A stretch of DNA of 64,000 nt from Andalucia godoyi (Eukaryota > Discoba > Jakobea > Jakobida > Andaluciidae), in contig VRVR01000018.1 in NCBI GenBank assembly GCA_009859145.1, positions 191,688 through 255,687 on the forward strand, read 5' to 3'. The position numbers were made by a program, and so were the translations under genes. This document shows positions 1-11,030 of the stretch, one piece after another. The notes below the pieces were generated by a model that ran no database searches, was not told the DNA's origin, and worked only from the letters and a program-made list of their open reading frames with translations. Numbering within the stretch: the first letter of the stretch is position 1; every line of letters begins with the position of its first letter.

Positions 1-1
1 C

Positions 2-3000
2 ACCAAGGAAACCCTCCAGTCCTTCCGTGAATTTGCACAGTTTGCAGAGTATGTTTTGAAGGTGTCTCGCGCATTCAATCTGCATCAAACGCCGCGCCAT
101 TCAACTGTCGGATCGGATGTTGATGGCTTTTCCCAGTGTTCACCCAGTTCCCCGGTGCATCGACCAGGGTCTTTATTTCATATGAAACACCGACAGTCAA
201 TCTCAGAAGATAACTCAGAGGGTGCTCCATTGCTCGGTCCGAGATCGTCCCTTTCGAGAGCACCAGCTACGCGACCACGGCTTCCTTTCAACGTGTCGTT
301 TTCTCTGAATTCCGCCACGGTGATGATTTCACCAGCTTCTGAACGCGGGGTTGGCATTGTCAAGTTTGTTTCCATGGATTTTTCTGCTGTTGGCGATACA
401 CCCGAAACTGATTCGAACGACCTGGTCGTGGTTGCCTCCGCCAGCCTCGCAAAATTTTCTGTGATTGTGAGGCCTGCGCAAATTGCGTCTCGTCTTAACT
501 TACTGTTCAAGTCCGCGCTTCAGAATGTGAATCTGCCAGACAACACGTGTCTTGGCATTGACTCGCTGCGGCTGTCTCTCAATATCTCCAAAAACCGAGG
601 TTCTTCGAAACCGTCCGTACAAAATTCATCGCGTACACCAGGGTTTCTTCGACCATCTCGTCAGCGGAGACGTGTCGTATCGGCCAAGGATTCTGAATCA
701 TCGTTTCTCAACTCGGTTGACGATGAGGAAGCACGAATGGAAGAATTCGCAGTAGATGCGGCTCTGGACGAAGGTGATGATTACTTTGCAGAAGCCACGG
801 TGATTGCCAAGACGTATTACGGTGCGCTTTCCACGGCCCACTTTCCTCAACTTGGGCTGATATACGAACATTTGGTTCTTCCGCTGCAAGAACCACTTCG
901 CTTAATCAATAATTTGCGTGACTTGTCTTCCAGATCGGCTGTTGTCGTCCAAAAGACGAATTACAGCCATATTTTTGAGAAGTCTAAGCTCTCCGTTAAC
1001 ATTAGTAGAGCAGTTCTTTGTTTTTGTGACGATGTCCGCACGTCCTCTTCCATTGTAATGCTTGTCGATGATATAGCGTTTACAAAGGAAAATTCTTTTC
1101 TGAGTATCGATCTTGCAGCTCACCGTGGGATGCTTCGCTTCATTCCATCTTTCCGATTCGACGATATGCTGCCCACAATCAAGCCTGGTGTTTCTGATGC
1201 ACCATCAGCAGGGCCGTTTGTTCTTTTCGACCAAATCATGTTCGTTCGGCATTCAGATAAGTTAACTGTGAATGGATATGCCGTTCGCGGGAGACTCTCA
1301 ACTCCGGATGCGTTGCAGTGTGCGCGGACATTGCTTTCTGTGCGGCAAAGCTTCCTCGCTTCGATGGAGAAGGCTTTCGCGTCGGTTCGACAATCCGAAA
1401 GCAACGATTCGACTTCGTCCTCGTTCCAGCTGAGTCTGTCGTGCTCCGGCTGCGACGTGGATTTTGAACTTTATCCTCGTCTGGACTTTAGTCTTCGAAC
1501 GAAATATTTGTTTTTCCAAATCTCTGACCACTGCAATGTCATTGTAGTCGACGATATCTACGGAGATATCAACTCCCAGAATGTTCTTCGCGTGAAGCAT
1601 TATGATCGGAAAATTGTCGACAGCTCGCGTCACACTTTCAACTCGCCGCTTCTGAAGTCCTCGCGCCTTTTCCCTGCCTCTGTTCGCGATTTCTCCAATC
1701 AAGTGTCATATGGGTATGGCTGGTCGCCGGATGAATGGAATCTCAACCATGCTGAAGTCGGCTTAAAGAAAGGCAAGCAAGATGGCGCGTGGGTCGAGAA
1801 TTATGGGAGCCTTTCGAGAATTTGGCGAGATGAAGCAGTTCACTATGACCTTGGTGACGTTCATCAACGAGATGATTCAGACACGAAGCCCTCTGCATTT
1901 CTGAGGATGCACATCGACGCAGTTCCTTCCAGTGGAGAATTGCAGACCACAACTGCATTCATTGAGGATTACTTGTTCGGGATGCGACGAACCGGAAACA
2001 CGCAACCTACCTTTCCGATTGACAAGCATGTATTCTCTGCAATTGACATTAATTTGCGGTATGAACTGTGTTTGGGAGATATGTGCGTTCAGATGGTAGA
2101 TTTTAGCAAGGCTATTTTGTTGGAGATGGATAACATTATTGACGAATTCCACGTCCGATCAGAACATGAAACGCCTGCAGAAGAGACATGGGCCAGCCAT
2201 GGGCATCCGTTCGCGGACACGCCTGTGGAGATTGTTTTCGAGGACTTGAATGTCAGTCTTTTCGATTCACGATTGAATCACATGCTTGCGATTCATCGTG
2301 AATTGTTTGCTCACGAAGCGTTGAAAAGGGAAGAGAGGTTTGCAAAGCTGCACGCTCGCGTTGTGGGTTCTGATTTTACTCCCTCTCAGATTTCAGAGAT
2401 GGAACGGCATTTAATGTACAGAAATGGCGAACTGTATTTGGAAAAGTTGAAGCAGCGCACGGCTGTCTGGCGGTGTGGCGAACCGGATCCGTTGGCTTTG
2501 TTGAAGTGCTCCGTTTTCTCTGTCTCTGCTTTTGGAAAAGCCCATCGTTTCGTCCTAGATGACGCTGCTGTTTTTCTTCGCACTCTTCACCCATCGTCAG
2601 CGGTCCTCTCCGTGAACCATGTGGATGTAGAAGCGGAAATCAATTCCTGGACGATTCCAGATTCGGAAGGAGTTCTGCAGAAGTATGAATCCCACCTCGT
2701 TCACGTCCCCTTATCTATGGTGACGCCGAAGAGTGCCACAACCTCGTCGAAATTTGAGTTCGAAGTGTTTGATCTGAATGACGATGTTCAAGCACAGACG
2801 AGTCTTCCCGACACGTGGACAGCTTCCCAGGGGGGTCGTGAACATATCCGGGCATGCGCTTCCGGCATTTTCCTTGCATATGGCCCCTCCCTTGCAGAAC
2901 ATGCCTGCCACTTGCTTGCGTGTTTTGAGCAGGTCTGCTTCCATCCATTCCGAACGCAACCATGTTTCTCTTTGCTAAGTACTCTGGACCGATACCGCGC

Positions 3001-6000
3001 GCATCCTGAATTCTGTGATCGAGCCGGTTTCGAGAGCGTCGAGTCTTTGCTATCCTTTCGTAAGTTAACAGCATTCGGAAAGCTGCCGTGGTGGAGATAC
3101 ATGCGCTTCCGATTTCAAAATATGGATATTGCGGTTTCTGCTTCCAGTGTGGAATTGATGTTCCTCTGCCAAGGCCGACCATTGAAATTTGATGCTTTTG
3201 CTGTGGAAAATATCCAATCCGAGGCGTTGTTGCTGGACGGAGACTTCTTCGTCTGGTTCATGAAGGAGGCACACGCAGAATATATGTGCGATGAGATGAT
3301 GTTTGCCACTCTCATTGGAAGCGAACTCTGCTCTGTGCCTTTGCACCACAATGCTGTGTTTCTCGATTCGGTTTCTCCCAAGCGGCCGAAGGACAACATT
3401 GTCTGCTCATTCCCCATGGTGAATTTGGAGGTCGGACTGCTGTGGAAGGAGCCTTTGAACGCTCCTTGGCAGCGTTTTTCGCTGGACTACTTTGATTTGA
3501 AAATCAGGGCTCGTTTTGCTCCTCTGCGATATCATGTTGCTGCGGGGTATAAGTCCGATGATCCGCTTCGAGACCTGCTGAGCACGTTCCCACTGTCCAA
3601 TCAATGTCCGTTACTTGCTGCCGATCCTTCCTTCGTCACTGTCATGTTGAAGGTTTACCATTTGTACTACTTATTCTCCAAGGAGAAGGAGCAGAAGGAG
3701 AAAAGGCGCCAAAACATCGACAACATCGCGCTGGCGCCATTGAGCCCGATCAAAAAGTATAGCCGGAAACTCCCCGATTTTTTTGATCTGTTTCGCCTCC
3801 TGGATGTCGACTTTCTGTTTGTGGACCCGGTGCTGACATGGAGATCCGATGCATTCTCGGCACATGAGCTGCACGTGTTCTCATCGTCTGCAAGTCTGTC
3901 CTGCAAAATCCCTGTCCACGAAGATGTCGGCGTTGAGCCCTGGTCCATCATCTGCGTGAAAGCAAAGACCAGTGCTCTTTCCTGCTACATCCAGCCCTTG
4001 CTTCATCTTTCCTCTGAAGCAATGAAGATGTATCGCAACCGCTTCATGTACCTTCATGCAGCAAAGTTCCGGGATCGAGATGCCATCATGTCCAAAATTG
4101 TGAAAGCTACCGAAGCTGAACGGCTAAATCGTCGGAGTCGAAACAGCGTTGTCTTCCAAAACTTGGCGCATTCTGCGTCTTTCCAGGGTGTGTGCGTGTC
4201 ATGGACGCCTGAAACAAGAAATTGCATTCTCGGATATTTTGATCAATTTGATGCATTTGCTTCGGTCTTTGCGGCGTACAGCTCCATTCGGAAGAGAGAA
4301 TCGGAAGCCCCTGTCATCCCATCGTCTTCTGTGTCGATGAAAGACCTTCCATCTCATGGCTCTCCGGAGCCGGACAATTCGGGAGGGAAGTCGGGTTCAA
4401 CCACTTCTTCATCGTCATCCGATGCTGAAGACAGAGTGGATAAAGATTACTTGGATTTCCTTACTTCAGATGCGTTTCAGAACGCCGACGGAGATCGACC
4501 GCGTTCTAAAAACCCTGTCGACAGGCCAGCTGAGAAAACCCCGGAATGTGCGTCTCCCATCCAGAAGGATCCTCGAACATTCTTGACGATCCAGTTGTCG
4601 GATTTGCAATTCACGGTGTTTGCTCCAGATGCAGATGGGTATTTACTGCTACGAGCCTCGTCTGGTCACTTGGAAGCACTGACCCATGCGGATTGTGAAG
4701 AAGTTTGCAAACGCGTCTTGAACGTGACTTTCGAGAAAACCTATGCTTTCACTGGTCTCTCGTTGATTGATGATCTTGTTTTGGATGAACCAATTGTGTT
4801 CCTTCCGTCTTGCCTGTTTTCACTTCGACAGAAAAAGAATCTTACCCCCGAGGAGTATGCGTTGCTCATTTACTTGCAAAGGAGAGCGGGTGCGGTGCAC
4901 AAAGTGATGTCCATTCAACCTTGGAAATGCTGCTACACGTTCTGGGCTGCCCCGGCGGTATCAGAATCTGATTTGAATCTCGATTTCCCTTTGGTCCATC
5001 TGCGTACAACGTCTCTCGAAATGTCCATTATCCGTACCCTCGTATCGAATGTTCTCTTGTCTCGAGCCCCACGATCTCGGTTGCTGTTTGACCAGGTTGA
5101 TACTCTTGTTTTTGCACAATTCCTTGCCGCAGGGCTGCTTGACAGTGATAATGCGGGTGATCGTGCCGATGCGCTTGCTCGAGATCTGCGACCCCTTCGT
5201 CGCAAACTAGCCATTCTTCAGCAGCGAATTCGTGGAATTCATTCCCAAATGTCTTTGCATTTACTCTCTGCCTCTGGAAGGCAGTCAATTTCGCGGAAGA
5301 AATCTTCCGTCATAACCGCTGATGAGCCGGCCCTGTCGACAAAAAGTAAGGGGAGCGCTGTGGACGCACCATCTCTTTCCGCATCTCATCATCTCCATTT
5401 TCACCATCCTTCGACGACAATGTTAAACTCAGACGTGCTTGATAAGCCGGAACTCGGAACCAACGCACTGCGAGATCAGTTGGCTCGTTTTGTGAGGGCC
5501 GAGAACAGACTAAGAGAGCAGATCCGAACCCTCATTATCGCATATTCTCGGAGCCACGGCGTCCATGCAAGCTCTGCACCATCATCTACGGGCAGCACAT
5601 CTGTTCTCTCTCCGCGGATGAATGTAAAAATTCAAAACGCGGAAGGAGAGAGCGTTCCGGGATTCTCGTCACCTGCGGCTTCCAATCCGGCAGTCCCTGT
5701 CGCAGGATCGGTGGTGGACATGTCCATCGATGTCCAGATCAATCGTTTTGTCTGGGAACTTGTCTCCGCAACCGACAGAACTGTCTTTGCATCCTGTGTC
5801 TTGCAGTCTGTCTGGGCAAATTTTCAGTCGTGCGAGAATGACTCTGGCTCATCAGTAATCGAGTGCCTGTACTTGTATCTCCGGAACAAGCGAGAAAACC
5901 CCTACTACGAAACCATTTTGGCACCACTTCTTCGAGAAAACAGCGATCGTCCGTTTCATGAAAGCGATCGCATGCTCAGGATTTTTGCAAAATCCAATGT

Positions 6001-7348
6001 TCCTGTAGGGGGGATTCCAGTGTATGATCATTTTGAGGTGGATGTCTATCCCATGGTCATTCAGCTTACGTTTGAACTGTACAACATGCTGTGGGAGTAT
6101 TTCTTCCCTCCTGATACTGTCCGACAAATGCAGATTGAAAACTTCTACCGCCATGGCTTGAAGAGCTGGAACACAGAACTTGGTGATGAGATTAGTGACG
6201 GCTTTGCGATCATGTCGTTGCTGACGCTACCCTCCCCCTCAGAACATGAGGTCATTCGTGTGGTCACACAGATTCATCCATTGCTGAACACGTCGAAAGT
6301 TCCACAGAATGCGGCGCTGGTTCCTTCAATGGAGAGCTCTGCTCTTTTGAATTCTGCGAACGCGACTGCTGCGGACGAGATGCGTTTGAGAGCAGAAACG
6401 AACATTGCATTTACCTATTTCAAGATTCAGGATATGAGCTTGTTTGTGTCCTTCAAAGGAGAGAAGGAGCGCGACATCAAAGATTTGCGAGATGTGTACT
6501 TGCATTTGCATACTATCGAATACCATGCAGTGACTGGTTCATGGGCTGATGTTGCCGACATGGCGAAGCGAGACATCCTTCGAGACCTCATTCCGCAGAC
6601 TGTTTCTTCGGTCACAAAGAGGAAGCTGAAGGATTTGTTCTCTTTCCGAACATCATCTTCCAAGAAGAAGTCCCGCATTGTCGAATCGACCCCGTTGATT
6701 CTTGACTATGTGTTCGCCGTCGATCATCATGAATGGCAAGCCGATATGTTTATTCAATCTCCTGTGGTCCAGCCAGTCCGCGGCGACTTGAACGATCCGT
6801 TTGAGAAATCGCAATCCGACGCTCGCAACTCCTCCAGGTTCTCCAACGTCTCCGACGGCATTGAGTCTTTCAGGTCCGCTTCCTTCTCCAATGCAATTCA
6901 TATGTATGACCAAATTTGGGGGACTGCTGCAAGCGCGAAGAGGGGAAAGCAGTTTACCGGAACTGCAATGTTTTCGGATGCGGAGAAGGCGGAGCTCTTA
7001 CTTGGCGTCCTGGATTCTGCGAAGGATCGCGAAAAGAAGAAGAAAATGCTTGTTGGCAAATCCGCAACCTCGTCGTCCGCTGATGTTCCATCGGCACTGC
7101 GGACCCCTCCTGCTGTGCACCCTTCAGGTGGAAGTTCCCGTCCAAAATCTCCTTTGCGTGCGCTATCTGTTCACTTTGGTGACGACTCACCGGCTCATCC
7201 CGATGCTTCTGCGCTGGGCCCTGGTGGTCGTGAGAATGCTTCTGAACAGCTGGAAATTAATGATGACCTGTTTGCACAGCTGCAAACACGCAAAGATGTT
7301 GATCACGACGACGACGACGACGACGACGAACATTCCAACTCCCAGTAA
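2..7348 (+). CDS. Bridge-like lipid transfer protein, BLTP2/SABRE/Hobbit/FMP27 family (5' partial)
   Basis: The frame is open to the first base of the window, so the true start lies upstream; about 2,448 codons are visible. Members of this family are giant rods that carry lipids between the ER and other membranes at contact sites. Family marks include a GEPDPL core near 2,480, and a block around 6,030-6,120 (FEVDVYPMVIQLTFEL, then FFPPD) that matches the conserved C-terminal region of KIAA0100/Hobbit. A further block lies at about 6,415-6,620, with a YFKIQDMSLFVSFKG-type strand followed by a conserved helix ending in KRKLKDLF. A likely coiled coil spans about 5,140-5,560. The tail ends in an Asp run encoded by GAC repeats. 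Known members are about 2,200-2,600 residues, so only a short N-terminal part (membrane anchor) is missing. The family call is firm; which paralogue is less certain. Confidence 0.85.
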   Translation, partial: TKETLQSFREFAQFAEYVLKVSRAFNLHQTPRHSTVGSDVDGFSQCSPSSPVHRPGSLFHMKHRQSISEDNSEGAPLLGPRSSLSRAPATRPRLPFNVSFSLNSATVMISPASERGVGIVKFVSMDFSAVGDTPETDSNDLVVVASASLAKFSVIVRPAQIASRLNLLFKSALQNVNLPDNTCLGIDSLRLSLNISKNRGSSKPSVQNSSRTPGFLRPSRQRRRVVSAKDSESSFLNSVDDEEARMEEFAVDAALDEGDDYFAEATVIAKTYYGALSTAHFPQLGLIYEHLVLPLQEPLRLINNLRDLSSRSAVVVQKTNYSHIFEKSKLSVNISRAVLCFCDDVRTSSSIVMLVDDIAFTKENSFLSIDLAAHRGMLRFIPSFRFDDMLPTIKPGVSDAPSAGPFVLFDQIMFVRHSDKLTVNGYAVRGRLSTPDALQCARTLLSVRQSFLASMEKAFASVRQSESNDSTSSSFQLSLSCSGCDVDFELYPRLDFSLRTKYLFFQISDHCNVIVVDDIYGDINSQNVLRVKHYDRKIVDSSRHTFNSPLLKSSRLFPASVRDFSNQVSYGYGWSPDEWNLNHAEVGLKKGKQDGAWVENYGSLSRIWRDEAVHYDLGDVHQRDDSDTKPSAFLRMHIDAVPSSGELQTTTAFIEDYLFGMRRTGNTQPTFPIDKHVFSAIDINLRYELCLGDMCVQMVDFSKAILLEMDNIIDEFHVRSEHETPAEETWASHGHPFADTPVEIVFEDLNVSLFDSRLNHMLAIHRELFAHEALKREERFAKLHARVVGSDFTPSQISEMERHLMYRNGELYLEKLKQRTAVWRCGEPDPLALLKCSVFSVSAFGKAHRFVLDDAAVFLRTLHPSSAVLSVNHVDVEAEINSWTIPDSEGVLQKYESHLVHVPLSMVTPKSATTSSKFEFEVFDLNDDVQAQTSLPDTWTASQGGREHIRACASGIFLAYGPSLAEHACHLLACFEQVCFHPFRTQPCFSLLSTLDRYRAHPEFCDRAGFESVESLLSFRKLTAFGKLPWWRYMRFRFQNMDIAVSASSVELMFLCQGRPLKFDAFAVENIQSEALLLDGDFFVWFMKEAHAEYMCDEMMFATLIGSELCSVPLHHNAVFLDSVSPKRPKDNIVCSFPMVNLEVGLLWKEPLNAPWQRFSLDYFDLKIRARFAPLRYHVAAGYKSDDPLRDLLSTFPLSNQCPLLAADPSFVTVMLKVYHLYYLFSKEKEQKEKRRQNIDNIALAPLSPIKKYSRKLPDFFDLFRLLDVDFLFVDPVLTWRSDAFSAHELHVFSSSASLSCKIPVHEDVGVEPWSIICVKAKTSALSCYIQPLLHLSSEAMKMYRNRFMYLHAAKFRDRDAIMSKIVKATEAERLNRRSRNSVVFQNLAHSASFQGVCVSWTPETRNCILGYFDQFDAFASVFAAYSSIRKRESEAPVIPSSSVSMKDLPSHGSPEPDNSGGKSGSTTSSSSSDAEDRVDKDYLDFLTSDAFQNADGDRPRSKNPVDRPAEKTPECASPIQKDPRTFLTIQLSDLQFTVFAPDADGYLLLRASSGHLEALTHADCEEVCKRVLNVTFEKTYAFTGLSLIDDLVLDEPIVFLPSCLFSLRQKKNLTPEEYALLIYLQRRAGAVHKVMSIQPWKCCYTFWAAPAVSESDLNLDFPLVHLRTTSLEMSIIRTLVSNVLLSRAPRSRLLFDQVDTLVFAQFLAAGLLDSDNAGDRADALARDLRPLRRKLAILQQRIRGIHSQMSLHLLSASGRQSISRKKSSVITADEPALSTKSKGSAVDAPSLSASHHLHFHHPSTTMLNSDVLDKPELGTNALRDQLARFVRAENRLREQIRTLIIAYSRSHGVHASSAPSSTGSTSVLSPRMNVKIQNAEGESVPGFSSPAASNPAVPVAGSVVDMSIDVQINRFVWELVSATDRTVFASCVLQSVWANFQSCENDSGSSVIECLYLYLRNKRENPYYETILAPLLRENSDRPFHESDRMLRIFAKSNVPVGGIPVYDHFEVDVYPMVIQLTFELYNMLWEYFFPPDTVRQMQIENFYRHGLKSWNTELGDEISDGFAIMSLLTLPSPSEHEVIRVVTQIHPLLNTSKVPQNAALVPSMESSALLNSANATAADEMRLRAETNIAFTYFKIQDMSLFVSFKGEKERDIKDLRDVYLHLHTIEYHAVTGSWADVADMAKRDILRDLIPQTVSSVTKRKLKDLFSFRTSSSKKKSRIVESTPLILDYVFAVDHHEWQADMFIQSPVVQPVRGDLNDPFEKSQSDARNSSRFSNVSDGIESFRSASFSNAIHMYDQIWGTAASAKRGKQFTGTAMFSDAEKAELLLGVLDSAKDREKKKKMLVGKSATSSSADVPSALRTPPAVHPSGGSSRPKSPLRALSVHFGDDSPAHPDASALGPGGRENASEQLEINDDLFAQLQTRKDVDHDDDDDDDEHSNSQ
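7306..7329 (+). repeat. GAC triplet repeat encoding an Asp run
   Basis: About eight GAC/GAT codons encode the acidic C-terminal run of the BLTP2-like protein, just before its stop codon. Confidence 0.8.
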
Positions 7349-7454
7349 AGTGATATCCGACTTGTTCCAATTTCCTGCTGCTTCCGGCTGGGTTCTTCGA
7401 TCTTCACATCGTTTTTCTGAAATGTCTGACACATTCGTCGAAGCGCCTTCCAAG

Positions 7455-7461
7455 AATAAAT
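7455..7461 (+). promoter_or_regulatory. Candidate poly(A) signal of the BLTP2-like gene
   Basis: An AATAAA hexamer lies about 110 nt after the stop codon at 7,348. Placement is reasonable but the motif is common by chance in this AT-rich spacer. Confidence 0.35.
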
Positions 7462-7573
7462 GCAGCTGTAGTTCCAGCAAAAACACTTTTTCTTCCCTCG
7501 TACTGGCGGGATGCATTGCAAGGTGCATGTTGTCCTTTTAATTATCGCAGTCCCTTCGGATGACCTCGGTTCG

Positions 7574-7837
7574 ATGTCGCTGCTGCTGAGTATTATTGTG
7601 GCGATTCCTATTGCTGCGTCGTTGGGTGCTGCGTCGTTTCAGCAGGCGATCACAATGTCGCGGTTTCTTCCAACAGTCCGAGGTGCCGCAGTGCCCGATG
7701 CAGATTCCGGTGCTTCGACAGATGTGTTCTTCGCCGAGGTGTTTTCTTCGCGGGCTCTGAGGGTTGCTTCGAATGCTGGCGGCAGTGTTCAGCCCTTGTC
7801 ATCTTCTGCTGAGCTCATACAAGTGCAGTTGCGATAG
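7574..7837 (+). CDS. Small hypothetical protein with an N-terminal hydrophobic segment
   Basis: An 87-residue frame starts at an internal ATG and opens with a hydrophobic stretch (MSLLLSIIVAIPIAAS) that could be a signal peptide or membrane anchor. The rest is Ser/Ala-rich with no recognisable domain. It lies between the BLTP2-like gene and the convergent UTP25 gene. The frame stays open upstream to about 7,511, so the start is unsure. It could be a real small gene or chance open frame in 3' untranslated sequence. Confidence 0.3.
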   Translation: MSLLLSIIVAIPIAASLGAASFQQAITMSRFLPTVRGAAVPDADSGASTDVFFAEVFSSRALRVASNAGGSVQPLSSSAELIQVQLR

Positions 7838-7922
7838 GAGTCAGATACAAATGAAATGAAACGGAATCCGCGTGCAAAGATAGCAGAAGGAAAAGAAGGA
7901 GAAAAAACAAGGAAATGCAGGT

Positions 7923-10337
7923 TTACACAAACAAATGGACCTTCTTCTCGGAAGTGAGCATTCTTTGGGTCCGATCGGTGCCGCACACTCTCTCCAATCT
8001 CGGAACGTCGTACTTGTTGTATAGAATGATGCTGGAGTGCTCCTGCTCCGATTTCGGATCCAAATTGTTGAGAATCTCCGAGTAGAAATGGCTTATTTCC
8101 GGCAAGGCGTAGAATATGCAATGACGGGCTTTTCGAACAGCTTTGCGGATGAAGAAATACCATCTTTCCGTGACAACCATGCAACGAACATGTCCTTCTC
8201 GGAAGAGCTGACGTGCTCTCTCAGCTTCACTCGGATGCGTATACTCGGAGACAAAGACCGATTGCAACAAGACGCGTTTTTTCATAAAGTTCCGAACTCG
8301 AACAAAATCCAAATATGAGGGAACGAAAATCAAGACGTACTTTTGATTCGAGTGCTCCAAACGCGGGATGACGCTGTCGCAAAAGTATTTGAACCGCGAT
8401 TCTTCAAAAGCTAACATGGCAGGCTGTGAAGCAGCAGCCGACACAGCACGTTCGTCCGGCTCTACACGATAATACAACTGTCGAACGGAGTGCACAACGC
8501 GTCCCAGCTGCGCGTCCGATTCGGGGAAGGACAGCTTCAACCGACAGCAACCCCGCTCATTCATGCACTTTCGAAGAAGCAAGGAGTTATGCTCAGGACT
8601 ATAAAACGCCGAGAGCACAATCGTCTGTCTTCTTCGCAATGAATCATCGTTGAGGTTCCACTCTCTAACACGCGTGACATCCGTCCCGGGATGCATTTCC
8701 CGCGGCTGCTTATTCAAAGAATCAAAGCAAAATTCACAATGCTGCCAATTTTGCATGGACAAGACGTGTGCAAGGTCAATCACTGCAATTTCGACAGAGG
8801 ACAGAAAGTCGAGCGCTCCCACATCAGACGGTTCGGCATCGGAAGCAGTAGCTTTCGCAGACGGATCGAGCATTTTCAGACCAAGAGGAGAAGCAATCAC
8901 GATATCTGAAGAAAACGGATGCGAAAACATCTTCACGTGCTTCTTGGAAAACGAGATTCCCACACGAAAACAATCGTCTGTATTTCCGCGGAAAATATGC
9001 TTGAAATCCGCGGGTTTGGATTTCGAAGATGAAGCGTTCGCTGCGTCGTCTGCGCCGTCGTCCCTTTCGGATTCTGCATTGTCATCTGGTCCAAACTCTG
9101 CGAAAAGTCTTTCGAGATTCTCGACCTTGATTCCATCCATGCTTTGCGACGCCATTTCCATGAACATCTTCGCCCAAATAAAAGCCGTGTGACGAAACGG
9201 AACCAGAAGCAGTATTTTGCATCGAGTGAACCCTTGGTCTCGAATTACACCATCCGGGATGTCGTCAGTCCAGTTCTCCTTGGCCGCTCGTTTCACAATC
9301 GTGTTATTTCGAATGATTTTCGCGCGAGACTCTTGAACGTGACTCATGATATGGGATGCACAAGCACTTCTCAGAGCTGTTTCCATCTCTTGCTCCTCCA
9401 TTGCACAGTAGATGTCCGCGTATGACTTAACCAATGCATCAAACGACGTGGGTCGTTTTGCACTGAGCTTCACTTTGTTTGACAGAGCTGCACTCGCGAA
9501 AACTTGAATTCGTGATATTCCGAGCGATTCGAATGGAGCACCAACTTTGGCATCTTCGCAAATTCTCAGTTCGCCAGGTTTCGCAGGCGCTGTGGAAAAT
9601 GGAAATGCCTCGAAAGACGTGGTGATCTCTTTCAAATGCTCGTGAACATTGTGTAAAACCTCAGGATTTGTCTCTTCATCTGCTTCAAAGGCGGAGTGCC
9701 GAAACATTCCATCCTGGACACGATTTGCCTCATCATCCGTGTGGTCTCCATCCGACTCACCGCCGCCACCTTCTTTCTGCAATCGGCGAGGTTTGACGGC
9801 CACGTCGCCATCTTCCGACAAGCTTGCGTCGTCATCCCCGTCACTATCATCATCATCAGCAGCAGCAGCAGCATCATCATCAGCATCATCATCACATCCG
9901 TCCTCGTCGGAACCATCTCGATTTGAAGAACTGGCAAAACCGATTCCCATCAGCGAACTAAGAAATTTCTGATGGGTCGACGTTTCCGGTTCGCTGTCGG
10001 AATCTGAATTGCTCTTTTCCATTTCCGCATACGAAGCAGACTTTTCATCATAGATGGCATGCCGACTTCGTCGATCATACTCCGTTTCTAGCTCCTGCTT
10101 CTTTATCGGCTGCTTTCCAGCTCGTCGATCTTGCGTTTCTTGGAACTTGCGACGAACTTCTTCTTCCGCAAGACGTTTTCGTTTTGTGTGTTTCCTCTTT
10201 GCATTTTCAGAAGAAAAAGAAGACGACGACGTAGCAGCTCTCTTTCGGCTCTTCATCCTAATCGCATACGTACTCTTTGCTTTTCTTCTTCTTTCTTCAC
10301 GTCCAAACGAGAAAAACTTCAGTTTTTTGTTTTCCAA
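7923..10337 (-). CDS. UTP25: UTP25 (digestive-organ expansion factor homologue), SSU processome protein
   Basis: The 804-residue protein matches the UTP25/DEF family, a nucleolar component of the small-subunit processome needed for early pre-18S rRNA processing. The family resembles DEAD-box helicases but lacks a working ATPase motif set. Marks include the block QGFTRCKILLLVPFRHTAF about residue 370, a region ending IVIASPLGLKML about residue 480, and the C-terminal ARHCIFYALPEISHFYSEIL near residue 750. The N-terminus is Lys/Arg/Ser-rich (nucleolar targeting likely) and is followed by an acidic region with Asp and Ala runs at about 130-170. A second Met at residue 28 is an equally plausible start. 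The 3' end faces the upstream BLTP2-like gene. Confidence 0.9.
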   Translation of the reverse strand: MENKKLKFFSFGREERRRKAKSTYAIRMKSRKRAATSSSSFSSENAKRKHTKRKRLAEEEVRRKFQETQDRRAGKQPIKKQELETEYDRRSRHAIYDEKSASYAEMEKSNSDSDSEPETSTHQKFLSSLMGIGFASSSNRDGSDEDGCDDDADDDAAAAADDDDSDGDDDASLSEDGDVAVKPRRLQKEGGGGESDGDHTDDEANRVQDGMFRHSAFEADEETNPEVLHNVHEHLKEITTSFEAFPFSTAPAKPGELRICEDAKVGAPFESLGISRIQVFASAALSNKVKLSAKRPTSFDALVKSYADIYCAMEEQEMETALRSACASHIMSHVQESRAKIIRNNTIVKRAAKENWTDDIPDGVIRDQGFTRCKILLLVPFRHTAFIWAKMFMEMASQSMDGIKVENLERLFAEFGPDDNAESERDDGADDAANASSSKSKPADFKHIFRGNTDDCFRVGISFSKKHVKMFSHPFSSDIVIASPLGLKMLDPSAKATASDAEPSDVGALDFLSSVEIAVIDLAHVLSMQNWQHCEFCFDSLNKQPREMHPGTDVTRVREWNLNDDSLRRRQTIVLSAFYSPEHNSLLLRKCMNERGCCRLKLSFPESDAQLGRVVHSVRQLYYRVEPDERAVSAAASQPAMLAFEESRFKYFCDSVIPRLEHSNQKYVLIFVPSYLDFVRVRNFMKKRVLLQSVFVSEYTHPSEAERARQLFREGHVRCMVVTERWYFFIRKAVRKARHCIFYALPEISHFYSEILNNLDPKSEQEHSSIILYNKYDVPRLERVCGTDRTQRMLTSEKKVHLFV

Positions 10338-10820
10338 TGTTATTGTGATTATAATTTTTATTATTATTATTTTATTTTATTATTATTTTTTTCGCTCTCT
10401 GGTTCGTCCAGAGTGGATTCCCGACAATTTCCATTAAATTCCCACGAGAATTCCAGATTCCCAGCATCATGCATGAGTCACGACGAATTGTCTGAAACCT
10501 GAGATCTTTGGTTCTCAAGTTTCATGAAAATGAAAAGAAATGCCGCAGCCTTCTTGCTTTGCATGCTTTTCTCACGCTCTTTTCACTTTGTGCTTTGAAC
10601 TTCACGCTCCACACTTTTACAGAGTCTTCCGTTGAAGATTTGTGGACATCTATCGCTCCACCCATTGACTCACTGACTGAGGGACTGACTGTTAATTAAT
10701 TAATTTGAAACAAGCAGTGTCCTTTTTGCATTTTGCTTCCTTCTTCTTCTTCTTTTTGTGCGTCCTTTTTTGACATTGTTTACTGCACTGCGGGGATTCT
10801 GATTCACATCGACGTCGAAT
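10338..10820. promoter_or_regulatory. Shared divergent promoter region, UTP25 / ABC ATPase
   Basis: This 483-bp spacer separates the UTP25 start (minus) from the first exon of the ABC gene (plus). It begins with an AT-rich ATT-repeat stretch (about 10,350-10,390). I see no RNA gene in it. Confidence 0.4.
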
Positions 10821-10940
10821 ATGCAGCACGACTCGACTTGCGATACAAATACCGACGAATCGAGTATGTTGTCCTTTTCCTTTACCTTTTTCACCCACGC
10901 GCCTGATCCCTGGTTCTCTAATCATGTTGCTTTCCTTGCG

Positions 10941-11030
<90 letters not shown>

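Noticed and set aside
9810-9972. Ser-rich and His-rich frames on the plus strand
   Set aside because: They are antisense shadows of the acidic repeat in UTP25.
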